Source: Rhodocollybia butyracea
Lineage: Eukaryota > Basidiomycota > Agaricomycetes > Agaricales > Omphalotaceae
Reading direction: 5' to 3'
Assembly: GCA_015501585.1 (NCBI GenBank)
Contig: JADNRY010000057.1
Span: forward strand, 62,001-126,000
Length of the DNA: 64,000 nucleotides
The notes under the pieces were generated by a model. The model did not search any database, had not been told where the DNA came from, and was given only the letters and a program-made list of their open reading frames with translations. The position numbers and the translations under genes were made by a program. This document shows, in pieces, positions 44,832-56,952 of the stretch (the stretch's first letter is position 1; each line of letters starts with the position of its first letter).

Positions 44832-47800
44832 ATGTCTACTCCGATACAAACCAGTGGTGCTAGGGCCAAACCCGCACAGGAGCCCAGGGTACTCAGAGAT
44901 GAAACGGGGTCTTCAGGCTGTCGCTGCGGTCGGGGCACGACTGCCAAAAGACGAAATTTGGTGGTCTGTATTGATGGAACGTCGAACAAGTTTGGGCTCA
45001 AGGTTGGTGTCATAGTCGTTAAATAATCTACTCTCATCGTGGCTTTTCTGGTTAGAACACAAACATCGTTGAACTATACAGCGCCTCGTCAAAAGCGACG
45101 ATCAACTCACATTCTATAACAGCGGGATTGGGACATACGCCGAGCCCTCCTGGAAGTCTTTGGACTACTGGAAGCAGGTTGCAATGAATAAACTTGATCT
45201 CGCGCTTGCCTTGTACGCCGATTTTGGTGTATGCATTCTAAATATGGAGTCTGAATTACGTCGGCAGGAGGTTCGAAAAAATTCTCCTAGATGCATATCG
45301 CTGGCTATCTGAGATGTATGTAGACGGAGACCGCATTTTTCTCTTTGGTAAGTAGAAACCTTTGAATGTACCCATTCGTCACTGATCAATTTCTAGGATT
45401 CTCTCGAGGAGCGTATCAAGTTCGCGCCCTTGCTGGCATGATCGAAAAGGCAAGTAAATACTACATAATTGTTGTTGTATCATAGTTACTTATCTTGAAT
45501 CTCTCGTATTAGGTTGGTTTGATCCACAAGGGAAATGAAGCCCAGATACCATTGTGTGTACTATCTCTATCATTTCACATTTCTTCTCTCAATATATCCC
45601 TAGCGCTTATGAGCTCTATGCTCATTCTATGGATGCCCAAATGCCTGTACCCAAAAAAAGCAACTTGAAAGAGTACATGCCGTGGCGGTTTAAGACTACT
45701 TTTTCAAGAAAGAATGTTAGAGTTCATTTTGTGGGTGTTTGGTATGTACACTTGCCGAAAAACCAGAAGCTTTGCTCTTACTTGTGATTATTACAGGGAT
45801 ACAGTCTCATCAGTAGGACTTGTCAGATCCGATAAAGACCTCCCTTTAACAACAAACGGGATGAACCATGTTTGCTATTTTCGTCATGCGCTTGCGCTTG
45901 ACGAGCGCCGTGTCAAATTCTTACCTGAATACAGCTATGGAGCAGTAGCTAAACCATCTGACTTACTGCTGGGAGACACAAAGGAAGGGACGGGCCTAGG
46001 GAATACGAAGGTTTGCTGATTGAACTGAAACGATAGAATTATTATTTATTTACAGTCATACAGGAGGTGTGGTTTGTGGGCACACATTCCGACATGTGAG
46101 TTTTGATTTTTATGACCCAGTGAATTTTTTAATCTAGATGCGTTGATTCAGAGGTGGGGGGAATGTTATGAATACAGGTCTCAATCTTTACAGACCTGCG
46201 TTACGATGGATGATTCATGAGAGTATTGTTGCTGCCCTCGAGTTAGAGCATGTTCAATACACATCCCAGACCTCTGACACGGAAAGCTCTGATACTAGTA
46301 CTGCTGAAACAGATACAGACAGTGTGCATGATTCATTGAATTGCTTCTGTTGGCCATTTGAGATCTTTTGTATCAAACGATTGTCATACAAAGGCTCAAA
46401 AAAAACTACATGGTGGTGAGTATATCATCTATATCAATGCATAGTCTTGGACTTAACATTTGTAGGCCACACTTGGGGGCTCCACGCCAAGTTGTAGATG
46501 GTCAGCTGATCCATGCCTCAGTCTATAATGCCAAAGACAAGGCCAAAGAGGGGATCAAGTTCAAAGCATGTTTACCAGAGGAATGGAGAGTGGTGGAGAC
46601 AGGCAAGAGACCAGATAAAACAAAGATAGAACAGGATTTATTCAATAAAGTCCAGGAACATTTGCAGCCAGTCCTTACTATGGCTGAAGTAGATGACACT
46701 ATTCTTGACCATCTGAAGATGCTGGTGGAAATCTCTTCTTCATGTGAGTTGGGTGTGTTTTTGAACTCTGTTTGGATTAATTCTAATAACTTGTTCAGCT
46801 CAAGGAGTAAACTCGTTGCAGGAGATCAATAACTCTGCGGCTAATTTATTCTCTGTCCTATTCTCTGAATTGCTTTCAGAGCCGGAACACACAGACCTCA
46901 ACCTCAGAGCTATCCGTTCAATTATGAGCATTTTGATGAATTTTCCACCTGGTATCTTTCCGAAAAAAAACACAGAATGAAATACCCCCAGTGATAACTA
47001 AATTGAGGGAAAGTGTATTCCCATCAGATTGGCTGCTTGCAGAGAAGTTCCTTCGGGCATTTAGCACAGGTATGTCCAATGTCCTTTTTTTGGTACCTTG
47101 TCTAACACTTCAATGCCACCTGTCACAGGACAGCTGCTGTGCATGCGGAGTCTCACTTCTGACATTGTTACATCTGTTAAATTCTCTCCAGATGGCAAAC
47201 ATATTGTCTCTGGTTCATATGACCATAATATCCACATTTGGGATTCAAAGACGGGTGGAGAACTTCATGTTCTTCATGGACACACTGATGAAGTCTTCTC
47301 TGTTGCATACTCTCCAGATGGCAAGCATATTGTATCTGGTTCACCAGACAACACAATTCGCATTTGGAGTTCAGAGACGGGTGAAGAACTTCGTGTTCTT
47401 CAAGGACACACTAGTTGGGTCTTATCTATTGCATGTAACTCTCCAGATGGCAAATACATCGTATCTGGCTCGAATGACAAAACAGTCCGTATCTGGGATT
47501 CGGAAACAGGTGGAGAAGAGAAGGTTTTTCTAGGGCACACTGATAGTGTCCGGTCTGTTGCAATCTCTCCAGACTGGAAAAGTATCGTATCCAGTTCAGA
47601 TGATCACACAATCTGTATCTGGAATTTGGGGACAGGTGAAAGAGTTCAATGGGGCTGTAAATATCTCCGGGATATTGCATTCTCTGCATCCGCCTCAGAA
47701 GATTATACGGTCCATATCTGGGATGCAAGAACAGGCAAAGAGGTGGGTATGCCACTTCTGGGCCATGAAGATGGTGTTCTATCCGTCGCCTACTCTCCAA

Positions 47801-47850
47801 CTGGTAGATATATTGCTTCGGGATCAGCTGATAAAACAGTCTGCATATGA
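44832..47850 (+). CDS. DUF2235 hydrolase-like domain fused to WD40 repeats
   Basis: Exons 44832-45002, 45056 or 45082-45212, 45268-45347, 45397-45449, 45513-45553, 45604-45741, 45797-46010, 46064-46095, 46152-46415, 46466-46743, 46799-46951, 46992-47069 and 47129-47850. With the downstream acceptor of exon 2 the sum is 785 codons. The DUF2235 (Tle1-like alpha/beta-hydrolase) motifs are LVVCIDGTSNKFG, FYNSGIGTY, LFGFSRGAYQVRALAGMIEK (nucleophile motif GFSRG) and THSDIGGGNV. The C-terminal part carries about six WD40 repeats. Using the better acceptor at 45054-45055 restores the conserved NTNIVELYS but shifts the frame by one base at about 45081. The intron at 45450 is GC-AG. The last repeat ends at TGA where paralogs have Trp. 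Confidence 0.75.
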
Positions 47851-48350
47851 AGTGTGGAGACAGGTGAAGTCTTAGGTGTCTTTCATCAGGAAAAGCCATT
47901 TTTGCCTAGGTGACCCAGAGTGGGCTAAAGCAAACTAGGTGACCTATGAATCCTATGGCATCCTAGGAATTTGGGCTCATCCCTTGCCAGTCAAGGCTCT
48001 TGAGGATTCCCTAGGCAAGCCTAGGTCTGCCCAGGTTTGCCCAGGTGCTCCTGATATGGGAAGAGTGAGGCGAAGTTAAGTGAAGAATATCATATCAGGA
48101 CAGGTTGTTGAAGGTTGGTCAAAGCCTCCTCTACAAGTTCCATCCAATTTCCTCTATATCTTTTTTATATATCTGATTATCATCTCGGATCTTTCTAGTA
48201 AATTCATTATTTTACTTTTGACCCATTGTTTTTGGACTGTTTTTATACTTATTAGACACTGAACTCAAATACAAGCCTAAACTACATGGTGATGCTAGTG
48301 GACCTGCTGCTGAGCAAGTTTGTTCCTTGCCTTCAAAGTTCAGTTGTTCA
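47851..48350. other. Downstream of the WD40 gene, no gene
   Basis: 47900-48060 is rich in CCTAGG and GCCCAGG motifs (cctaggcaagcctaggtctg). No coding signal beyond a short continuation of the WD40 frame. Confidence 0.4.
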
Positions 48351-48364
48351 ACATCTCTGTTGTA

Positions 48365-48765
48365 CTGTCATTACGGAGTTCTTGACACTCCAATCTTTTA
48401 GATTTAGAGGGAATCCTGATTCTAATTAATCGCATGTCAAGCTTCCCTCTTGACCTCAGACATCGGTGGAAATGTCCACAACGAGGCTAAGGTTGAAAAT
48501 GGGGCCTGGAGCCGTGTTACACTGTCTGACCTTATCGATGAAGAAAAATGAAGCTGATACTTCTCTCAGCGGGCCAAAAGAGATGGTAAAGCTATCAAAC
48601 TGTGCATTACAGCATGTCAATCTGATAACACATGGGGAGGTTATCTCAGCTTACACTCAATTGCTGGCAAGTTTTTTGAGGACATGTCATTCAAGGCGAA
48701 AGGGTCACCTTGTGTGGAAAACCAAGCATTGCAGGAATGGAAGAAAAAGATGAGGACAATAGATG
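48365..48765 (+). pseudogene. C-terminal fragment of a family A gene
   Basis: It begins at the conserved GGAGTTCTTGACACTCCAAT strand and runs through GGGGCCTGGA and the end region (aggcgaaagggtcacc) with a stop, frameshifts and deletions. Confidence 0.8.
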
Positions 48766-49047
48766 CACATCAGCTTTGGTATATCTCCGGCGCCCTACAC
48801 TTTCAATGAAACGAAAGATTAGATGATATTGCGATACAGTAAGTAAGTACATGCATAGAATTTTCGAACGGTGTCCTTCTGTAAACTCTGTTCAATATAC
48901 ATATCATTAACTTCGATAACTTGCATCTGACTATGTTAGGTACATATAGAGGTTCACAATAAGTACATTTCTGATACATCAATGAACTTCGACGCAAGCA
49001 TTTAAGGCTCTCTTTGACTAGTAGGGAAGATTAATAGATGTCAAAGC

Positions 49048-51235
49048 TGTCAGGAAGTGAACATTTCCTGACTGACAAATTGGACACATGATTGAGCACA
49101 TGATTGTCTCAATATTGTATTAATGACATTTGATAACAAACGAGTCATATGGTCTGATTTCAGGTGCAATATAATGACCCGGAACCCGGAACCGGAAATG
49201 AATTATATTATATGAGTCAAAATGACTCGGAACATGACTCGGTGACACGCCGAATTACGCTGTACGCCAAAATTCAAGCGAAATGTCATCATTTAAAAGA
49301 CCCCGTGAAACACGTCACGTCACTACCTAGGGTACATTATGTATTAGACACTTTGAAGGTCCACTTCAGGTATCTAGTATGTAGAAACCCATTTGAAGGG
49401 AGATACACTATGTTTTAAGAGGCTACATTACTGTGCAAGGATGCATCGTTGACCCACAAACTCAAAATCAATCAAATTGATTTACCTAGATTGATTTAGG
49501 CTTGCCAGATCTAAAGTCTATTCAATTAATACTACCTACTACAAAAAGTCCTATACAGGGATATACAAGACAGGATTAAAATAGATGAAGAGAGACGAAT
49601 GAGGGCAAGCATAATGCGAACCCATATCCGTTCAAAGTAAGAGAATCGAAGCACTGGTTCCCTGGAACGAACTACAGAGAGAAACTAGACGATTAGTGAT
49701 GAATTAGGCGCCGGGGATCAAAGTGGCCCGGCGCCGGCAGTAAAAGAAAGGCGGGGCGCGTCCTAGCGACGTGCCTATAATAAAATTTATTCGGACCAAC
49801 CTACGGGACGGTCCACATGTATACAAGTACCCGGTAGGACCCGGGAGGAGAAGAGAAAAGGGGAGATACGGAACGACGCCGCAAACTTGAACCGCGGAAC
49901 GGACGGACCGCCCGGCGCTTAAAGCGCATCAGAGTCGAATCACTCATCGGGAATGCATCGTTCTTCCCTCCCCTCCGTTACTTATTAAATAAAAGATGTA
50001 GAAAAGGTGTAATATGGGTAGAGGACCCATGAGACAATGATATAGAGCCCTGGGGACAGTGTAGGAACCAGGAGAACACTTATAAGCTCAGTTATGGCTA
50101 ACAAGGGCAACATGAGATTTATCTTCTTGGCTCTTGGCAAGCCAAGAGAGTCTTACCAACCCATGGTACCTTAATTAAGAAAATTTCAAGGACCTAGGAG
50201 TATAAAAAGACAAGGAAATGAAGAGAAAAGCATTCTTTCTTACCCCCACCAGGTGTAGCAGCTCCTTATCAGGCTACTACTAAAAGATTGAATTGATATA
50301 AAGACTGGGATTTACAGAGAGAAATTGACAAGCAATTGAACTTGAGTAAAGAGACAGAAAGAGATTCAGTGTGAACTGAGTGCAGAGAAGTTAAGACAAA
50401 GACTTAGAAAGGACTTTGAATATTATTTTCAAACCACAGTTAGGCTGCAGTCAGAGCTCTGTCTGAGTTATAGGGACACCCTCTGGTCAGTTGTGACTTG
50501 TGTTAATTTGTGATTTTACCAAGGGACTTAGGAATAGTATTTGTTTGACAGCTCAGAGCTTGGGGATCAGCTTAAATAAGTCTGTACTTTGAAAGGGAAG
50601 GCACTTAGTGAAATAACACTCAGTGTAGCAAGGAAGCACTTGAATAAATTGAAGTTTTAAATAAATATTATTTGGCTGAACTAAAAACCCGAACTGAGTA
50701 ATAAGTTGTGTGTGTGTTTGGTGTGGTTGTGTAAGCCATTTCTAAGTTCACCCCAGTTTAGACCTCTCATCGGAATGACTCAATATGACTTAGGTAGCTA
50801 GTATAAATACCGCTCAGTAGATACATTGTACCCCAGCCTTGTTATTTTGGAACTATTACCTTTGTGCAGCATAGCTGTGAATTGAACCTTGATATGAATC
50901 TTAGTTGCTAACTGTGAATATCCAGAAGCATCACCAATTACCTGCTTACAACAGAAGAATCCCTGCTTATTACAGAAGGACCGCCTTTACCTGCTCACCA
51001 CAGAAGAACCGCCTTTACCTGCTCACCACAGAAGAACTACTTTTACCTGCTTACCACAGAAGACATCACATCTGTTTGATCAGAATACCAGAATATTACC
51101 TGTTAACACAGAAGAACCATCGGAAACCACACTGTTAAATCAGCAACACCAAACTTGATATTGTAGTAAATCTGCCCAACGGGCCCCTCGCTATACTGTA
51201 CATTGGAGAGATCCAATCGTGAACGGATCTTTACA
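49048..51235. mobile_element. Solo-LTR-like insertion, 2.19 kb
   Basis: It starts TGTCAGGAAGTGAACATT and ends GAACGGATCTTTACA, so TG..CA. A 5-bp direct repeat AAAGC lies at 49043-49047 and 51236-51240. The flanks join as in the paralogous downstream flank at 58530-58560. I see no second internal copy of the terminus and no reverse transcriptase frame, so a solo LTR or a non-autonomous element is likely. It contains TATA-like boxes near 50200 (tataaaaag) and 50798 (tataaatac), and short tandem repeats at 50935-51110. The strand is not determined. Confidence 0.7.
50935..51112. repeat. Short tandem repeat array
   Basis: About seven imperfect units of ttacctgcttaccacagaagaac type, about 25 nt each, inside the LTR-like element. 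Confidence 0.75.
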
Positions 51236-51240
51236 AAAGC

Positions 51241-52090
51241 TGTAGAGGCCAGCCTCAGAAGAGGAATTAAACAGGCCAAAGTAAGACTACAGAAATATTA
51301 AACCATCCACCGGAGCCTGTCAATCGTTATGGTAACTCATGGTAACCTGCATTCCTGTTCCAAGATACAAACTCGGTGGTCTTTGTGTACTGCCGAAGAT
51401 TCTCAAACCGATAAAAAAAATCCTCGCAAGTGATACCTTCGCAACTCCGAACCATCACAGACCACGTCAGAAGCGTATTCAGAATAGTTTTTGGTTGGTA
51501 GATCGACTTTTCGGCACCTATGAATTTCTATTCACTGACCATAGATATTCGAGGTACTTCAGATGCGTTCCTCAAGGTAAATAGTATTTAGAAGATAAGG
51601 CGGTCCATGAATATGCCCTAAGAAAATGTTACGAAATACACTGGAGTGCAATCGGAGGTATAAATCCGCATCGCCAGCAGAAATAACAGTCGACATAGAT
51701 AGAACTGGCTTTGCAGTCTACAGGAATGCTGTAGGAGAGGTCAAGAAAATATCGTTTATTGGAATCTTATGACAGATTTTAGCGTCATACTCCCGCTTTG
51801 TCTGCTAGCCGGCAGAGGCAGTGAGCCCGGGTGGAGGTGTCACTGGACATAACAGTACTAACAAAGGAAATTTACGCCGCCGATTTGCTCATAGCTGTTG
51901 TCGCAAATAAAAAGCTTTGATTCTACGAAGTTCACGTATCAAATCTTTGAGGAGCTTTGAAACCCACCAACAAAACAATCTGATATATGGTAATAGTACT
52001 TAGCAACCACCGATGGCATGATTTTGTTCCCTCCCACCCTCAGCTTTGACAATCGAGTCTCCTATCCCAAAAATCCCAGCAATAAATCTA
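51241..52090. other. Dispersed repeat block of the F-box unit
   Basis: Collinear with 58555-59410 and 35571-36534. No gene. Confidence 0.55.
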
Positions 52091-53266
52091 ATAATTCTGC
52101 GCCGGTTCCTCAACCCTTTGTGACACCTCAGTGCCAACCAGATCCGATACATATTCATACTTTTTCTCCCAATTTTTCCTTTCTCTTCGCCTTCCCTTTT
52201 CCTTTCTTCGAACCAGTGGCGTGTTCACTAAAGCGTTTGTGCCCCAAGTTAAAGACAGAGAGCGAGCTTTCTTGATCTCGGCAATGAGACTTGCGGAGGC
52301 AAACGGAAATACTTCATTTCAGATGGCCACGTACCAGAAGATGGTACCAAAGTTGGAGCTGGCACGAAAGACGGTGGGAGAGGCGTGGCGAAAACAGTGT
52401 ATGGTATGATACGGGTTAACGACATATTTGTCAGGTTTAGAGTCCAAGGTAGACTTGGACATTGCATTTTTGGGGATGACAGACTTGGAGGAGGATGGAG
52501 TGGTAGATGCTGGAGTGGACACAAGGTCTGGGTCACGAACGATGAGTAAGGAGATGCAGTGAAGGATTTCGACTGGGAGGCGTGTGAACAGGTCTTTCGC
52601 TAGTGAAGTAACGGCGTCTGGGAATGAGACTGAAAGTGGCAAGGAAGAAAACGCGATGCTGGGATCTGTGAAAGGATCGACCAGCAGATGCTACATGCGT
52701 GAAATGTAAGATAAGCGTGTTAGAATCACAGCACACCATATGCCACTATTGCTTACCTGATGTTCAACGGTTCCACACAATTTCTCTGCACCGCCCATTA
52801 CAGCCAGATCTAGGTGAGTAGATACAGAATCTCCCCGCGTCGTATGGTTCATGAGCCATTCATACACTTCATCCAACTCCAGAGACTTGTCCTTCTTCAT
52901 AACATTCTGCAAGAGGCGATAACAAAAGTTGTGGACAGGCAAGACCAGTATGCTGCAACGTGTCAGCCTTCCTTCCTGCCAAATCTGACACCTGGGCCCG
53001 ACTTGCTATCGGTCATTGTACCAATCTCACTAGCCTGAGCATGAGGTGAGATGAAAAGGAACTATCGGAACCATCACAATATTCTTGGTCAATAAGGCGC
53101 CACTCATCTTGCCATTGGACCTGGTACCTTTCTACGTCAAACTTGTCTTCCTCGGGGAAGCCCTTGGCCCAGTCTTTGTCACCCAAAAATGGGCTGTAAG
53201 AACCACTGCATAACGCACAGAAGGCTGACCGCATACCTAAAGAGTGTGAACCGGTAATTCGAGAAC
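52091..53266 (-). pseudogene. Family B F-box relic
   Basis: Exon 1 (from about 53230) keeps MRSAFCALCSGSYSPFLGD, WAKGFPEEDKFDVERYQ and WQDEWRLIDQ, with a small deletion in the Ser-rich loop. Exon 2 keeps KDLFTRLPVEILHCISLLIV, given here as KDLF and RLPVEILHCISL, but is then frameshifted. Its 5' flank was separated from the partner gene at 56953 by the 3.17-kb element. Confidence 0.8.
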
Positions 53267-53274
53267 TTGCTAAT

Positions 53275-56200
53275 CTGGTACCGGATCTATATTTTTTAAA
53301 CATGGCTGGACATGTCCAATGCCATTTAAACATGTTTAAAACTTCTTTTAAATGAGCTAAATTTGCGTTCTAGTGCAGAGCTTACAGTATTTTGTCCACT
53401 GTACTTTAAACAGGTATTTGAATCAGCAAATTAAACAAGTACTTTAATCTTGACTTTAATCAGTATCAGAATAAACAAGCAGTCTAAACACTAATGAACG
53501 CTTCAAACAACATCTCAACTCTCCATACAAGGGTTACTACTATTAAACAAACACTTTAAACCTGCTGCTCAAGTTACAACACTGAACTTACGAATCGATC
53601 AAAATATACACACACTGACAGCTACCAGATGTAGTGGCCGCGTGATGCCACTCCGCCGATGGCGTTACCAAAATTTCTTGTTTTGAGCCAGTGAAATAAG
53701 CACAACTACAAGTAGCACACCTTAACGGTATACCCAAAAGTATAAGTACTTCATTCTCATCAGGCATGTAGCCTGTCTTGGTACTAGGTACTAGTAGCTG
53801 CTCGAGGTAGTGAGCCGTGGTTGGATAGCGGTGGTGGTGGTGGTGATGATGGTGGTGGTGAGAGAAAAAGAGGCGAAGTATGATTGAACAGTTGGCCATC
53901 AAACAATAAGCAAGAGCCCAAGCTTCAAAGTACAAATAAGACAAAGGAGATGGTCGTGGTGGCCTCTCACATGATTGTGTAATTATGTTCGCGACTTTGT
54001 AGGTACTTAAGTCAGAATGAGGAGGGACTTAGGAGAGTTGAATCGTTGATCATCATAAGCATCTGGCGGCGCAAACTTGAAGTCTCTCGAAGTACCTACT
54101 TACAAAGTCCGAAATATAATTACATGGTCATGTTAGAGGCCACCATCCGATTTGGACGGTTGGCCACCGGACAAATTACAATAAGCAAGGGCCGCCCTTC
54201 CTTATTGTTCAGTGGCCAATTGAACAGTCTGATGACGGTTCACTTCTTTTCTCTAACCACCACCACCACCACCACCACTATCACTGACCACGGTCCACTA
54301 TATCAAGTCTACTGAGACCAGTATGCTTAGCATTTACGAGTCCTGAATGTAATGAAGGCTCGTCCTTATGGCGGGTTTCGGCGTGAGAATTTGTCCGAAT
54401 TGAGCCTGATCTCGTCCAAATCAGGTTGACCTAATAAGGAGATTTAGTTTCAATATATTTAGGATGTCAAAGCGTTGGCCATGTGATGTTGGTTGCTCAT
54501 CATCCTCCCTTCTCTTTTCTCGTTTGTTTCACGCAACTAGGTCACTCAACCATCTTTCTGGCTAATCACAACAATAACAATATGTGTGTTCCTGATAGAT
54601 GTTCAGATCGACAACTCCGTTTACAGCGCGCGCGCAGAGCGGTTATTTCTTAAGATCTTCTTAAGTTCTTCTTCTGTCCTTCATTGTTCAAGCTTCAAGC
54701 CTTGCGGGATTGCTCCAACCCTCAGCCAACACGGGACCCAATCAAATCCGGAGATCAACCATGGACAGGCTGCAGTGGGTTTCCAGCACACGGCATTATT
54801 GAAGCATCCAGATTGTATGTCACAACTGGATTTTACCCCTACACCCTTCTTGGCCTTTCTTGGCACTTGAAAAAGCAGGAGAACATCTCAACATCCTCTT
54901 ACTAACTTCCCAAACTCTACCAGCTTATGTCGATTTGGCATCATTTATGGACACGCCTGAAGCTCAACCATCTCTTGACTTTCATTGCCTTCCTTTCCCT
55001 CTATGTTTCTTCTCTGCCCTTTCCTTCCAATCACTGGTCAGGACCTTAACCGCCATGTTCATTTACAATGTAGTACCTGCTTAGCAAGTCATGTCTCATC
55101 TTTTGGATCACATTCCTCACGACTGCATCGCCATGAGCAGGTCACAGGTTGATTTGGAGATTTGGGACACTCCAGGATGGTGTTGAAAGGGCAGGAGGAT
55201 TAGCAGATGGAATATGGATGGGCTTTCATGCCTATGGAGGTTGCTGAGCAGCTGAGCCAGGCTCTCGATGATTTCATGATGGGATGTATCTGCCATCAGA
55301 ATCAAAATTCTCAACTCGTCGGCTGGCCTTTCACAAAGGCTGTTGTATCATCCAGCTCCACTAGTCTCATTGACGTAGCTTGCTACGTTCTTTCTACATG
55401 CATTTAGTGGGCATGTTAGGATGGTGTCTGAGAAGGTCCGATAGCGCTGGCCAACAGTACCTCAAAATTGCAGTGTTACAGTCTCGTTCTGTCTGTGCCT
55501 TTGGAAACCTCTTGGCTTTCAGGTTCGACACAACATTTACACTCACATCTTGTCTGTGAGTAGATATTTCATCCTTTTTCTCTCGGCAACTGTCTGACAC
55601 AATCCAGTACCAACAGACACCATTCTAACATCTGCATCCATGCCTTCTCTCAACGCTTGTCAAGCATCCAATATCTATCCACCTTTGCAATGTCACCTCC
55701 TCACATGTGCCATCTTTAAAATGAACAGATAGTATATCAGAACTGTTTCCTTCACGCGCGGCTTCTGATTCGATAATTTGATTGTTATCTTACTCAAATG
55801 ACTTGTGGTATTTGTCAATATCCATGGAATACATGGTTTTCTTTTTTGGCCTGAAGGATGTTAAACTTCCGAGAAGCTTATCCAGCACATTCTCCAATGT
55901 AAGCTCAAATTACTTTATTTTCTTTATAATCTCTTTTGAGTACAGGACTCATACCTGCCACGCGCTTTGCGCGATGGCCCACACTCGCAAGTGCGCAAAC
56001 TTGTGCGTATCTCTGAGCTTCGAAACAGGAGGTTTGACGACACCACCATAGGGCGGCATCTGGTTGGCCTACTCAACAACTTAAGGTTCGCCTGTGCAAT
56101 TTGTCTGCCTTGAGTGGCAGGCTCAAAGGTGAACTTTAAACATCCTTGTACATTTAAGAAATCTTGTTTAAAAGTGCAGCGTGTTTGGAGTGTTTGTTTA

Positions 56201-56447
56201 ATACCCGTATGCCAGAGACGTTTAAAGATTTGATTACTTTTTAATTTACTGATTTAAATACCTGTTCAAAGTACTTGTTTGATTCCTGATTTAAACACCT
56301 GTTTAAAGTACAGTGGACAAAGTACTGTAATCTCGATCCTCTGCACAAGGACATCCCTGAATCCAGCTCGTTTAAATGAAGTTTTAAACATGTTTAAATG
56401 GCGTTGGACATGTCCAGCCATGTTTAAAAAATATAGATCCGGATTCT
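53275..56447. mobile_element. 3.17-kb TIR element with TTTAAAC-rich ends
   Basis: Long inverted ends (CCGGATCTATATTTTTTAAA, then ACATGGCTGGACATGTCCAA) match for about 60 bp closely and for about 200 bp loosely. Both subterminal regions are packed with GTTTAAA motifs. The 8-bp direct repeat TTGCTAAT lies at 53267-53274 and 56448-56455. The paralogous site at about 60690-60703 reads cttgttaatgatgcc without the insert, so the boundaries are supported by an empty site. A hAT-like origin is suggested by the 8-bp TSD. No transposase is recognisable; the short frames at 54586-55407 (QALRDCSNPQPTRDPIKSGD) might be captured or decayed coding sequence. Confidence 0.82.
53808..54300. mobile_element. Nested inverted-repeat element, 0.49 kb
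   Basis: Arms of about 190-200 bp (53808-54008 and 54085-54300) are diverged inverted copies, starting TAGTGAGCCGTGG and TAGTGGACCGTGG. Each arm contains a (GTG)n/(CAC)n tract and the block gtggcctctcacatga or its counterpart. No TSD is visible. The (CAC)n tract gives a false poly-His frame. Confidence 0.7.
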
Positions 56448-56952
56448 TTGCTAATTGTGAGGAAATGAGCTTACCTATGTTGAGAGAGATGACAAAATGG
56501 TGGTAAGAGCGAAAGACCAAGGATGTGAAATTGAAGGTGATGAAGTGTAAGGGGTACAGAGTCAAAACTCCACGACTTGAGCACAATAGCAGTCCAAAGC
56601 TCATAGGAGCCATGCCACTGTCTGATTAACTCAGACTTTGACAAAAAGTTGAACAACAGCGCTGGATGGGTGCTTCTAATGCTATAGACCGTAGGTTGCC
56701 TGGTATTGGTAATGCTAGCAATATCGAGTACAAGTGGAGAACGATGTAAAGATCTGTAAGAGGCGCTCGCTCTTTTCTGACTCCATCACGTGATCCGCGT
56801 CTTCTCATTTAAATTTATCACTAATTAGCGAACGACTTATCCTTCGCTAACTACAAGACAGCTAGCCAGGCTATAAACCACCAGGTCGAGTCTCGGACGA
56901 CATTCAGCATAGTCAATTTGACTTTAAAAGCCTGGATTCTGCGCATTCTCAG

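Noticed and set aside
50935..51112. Possible CRISPR-like array of repeats
   Set aside because: Units are contiguous, imperfect and without unique spacers; the genome is eukaryotic.
53588..53944. Minus-strand frame with a poly-His run
   Set aside because: The His run is the (GTG)n tract of a hairpin element; no other coding support.
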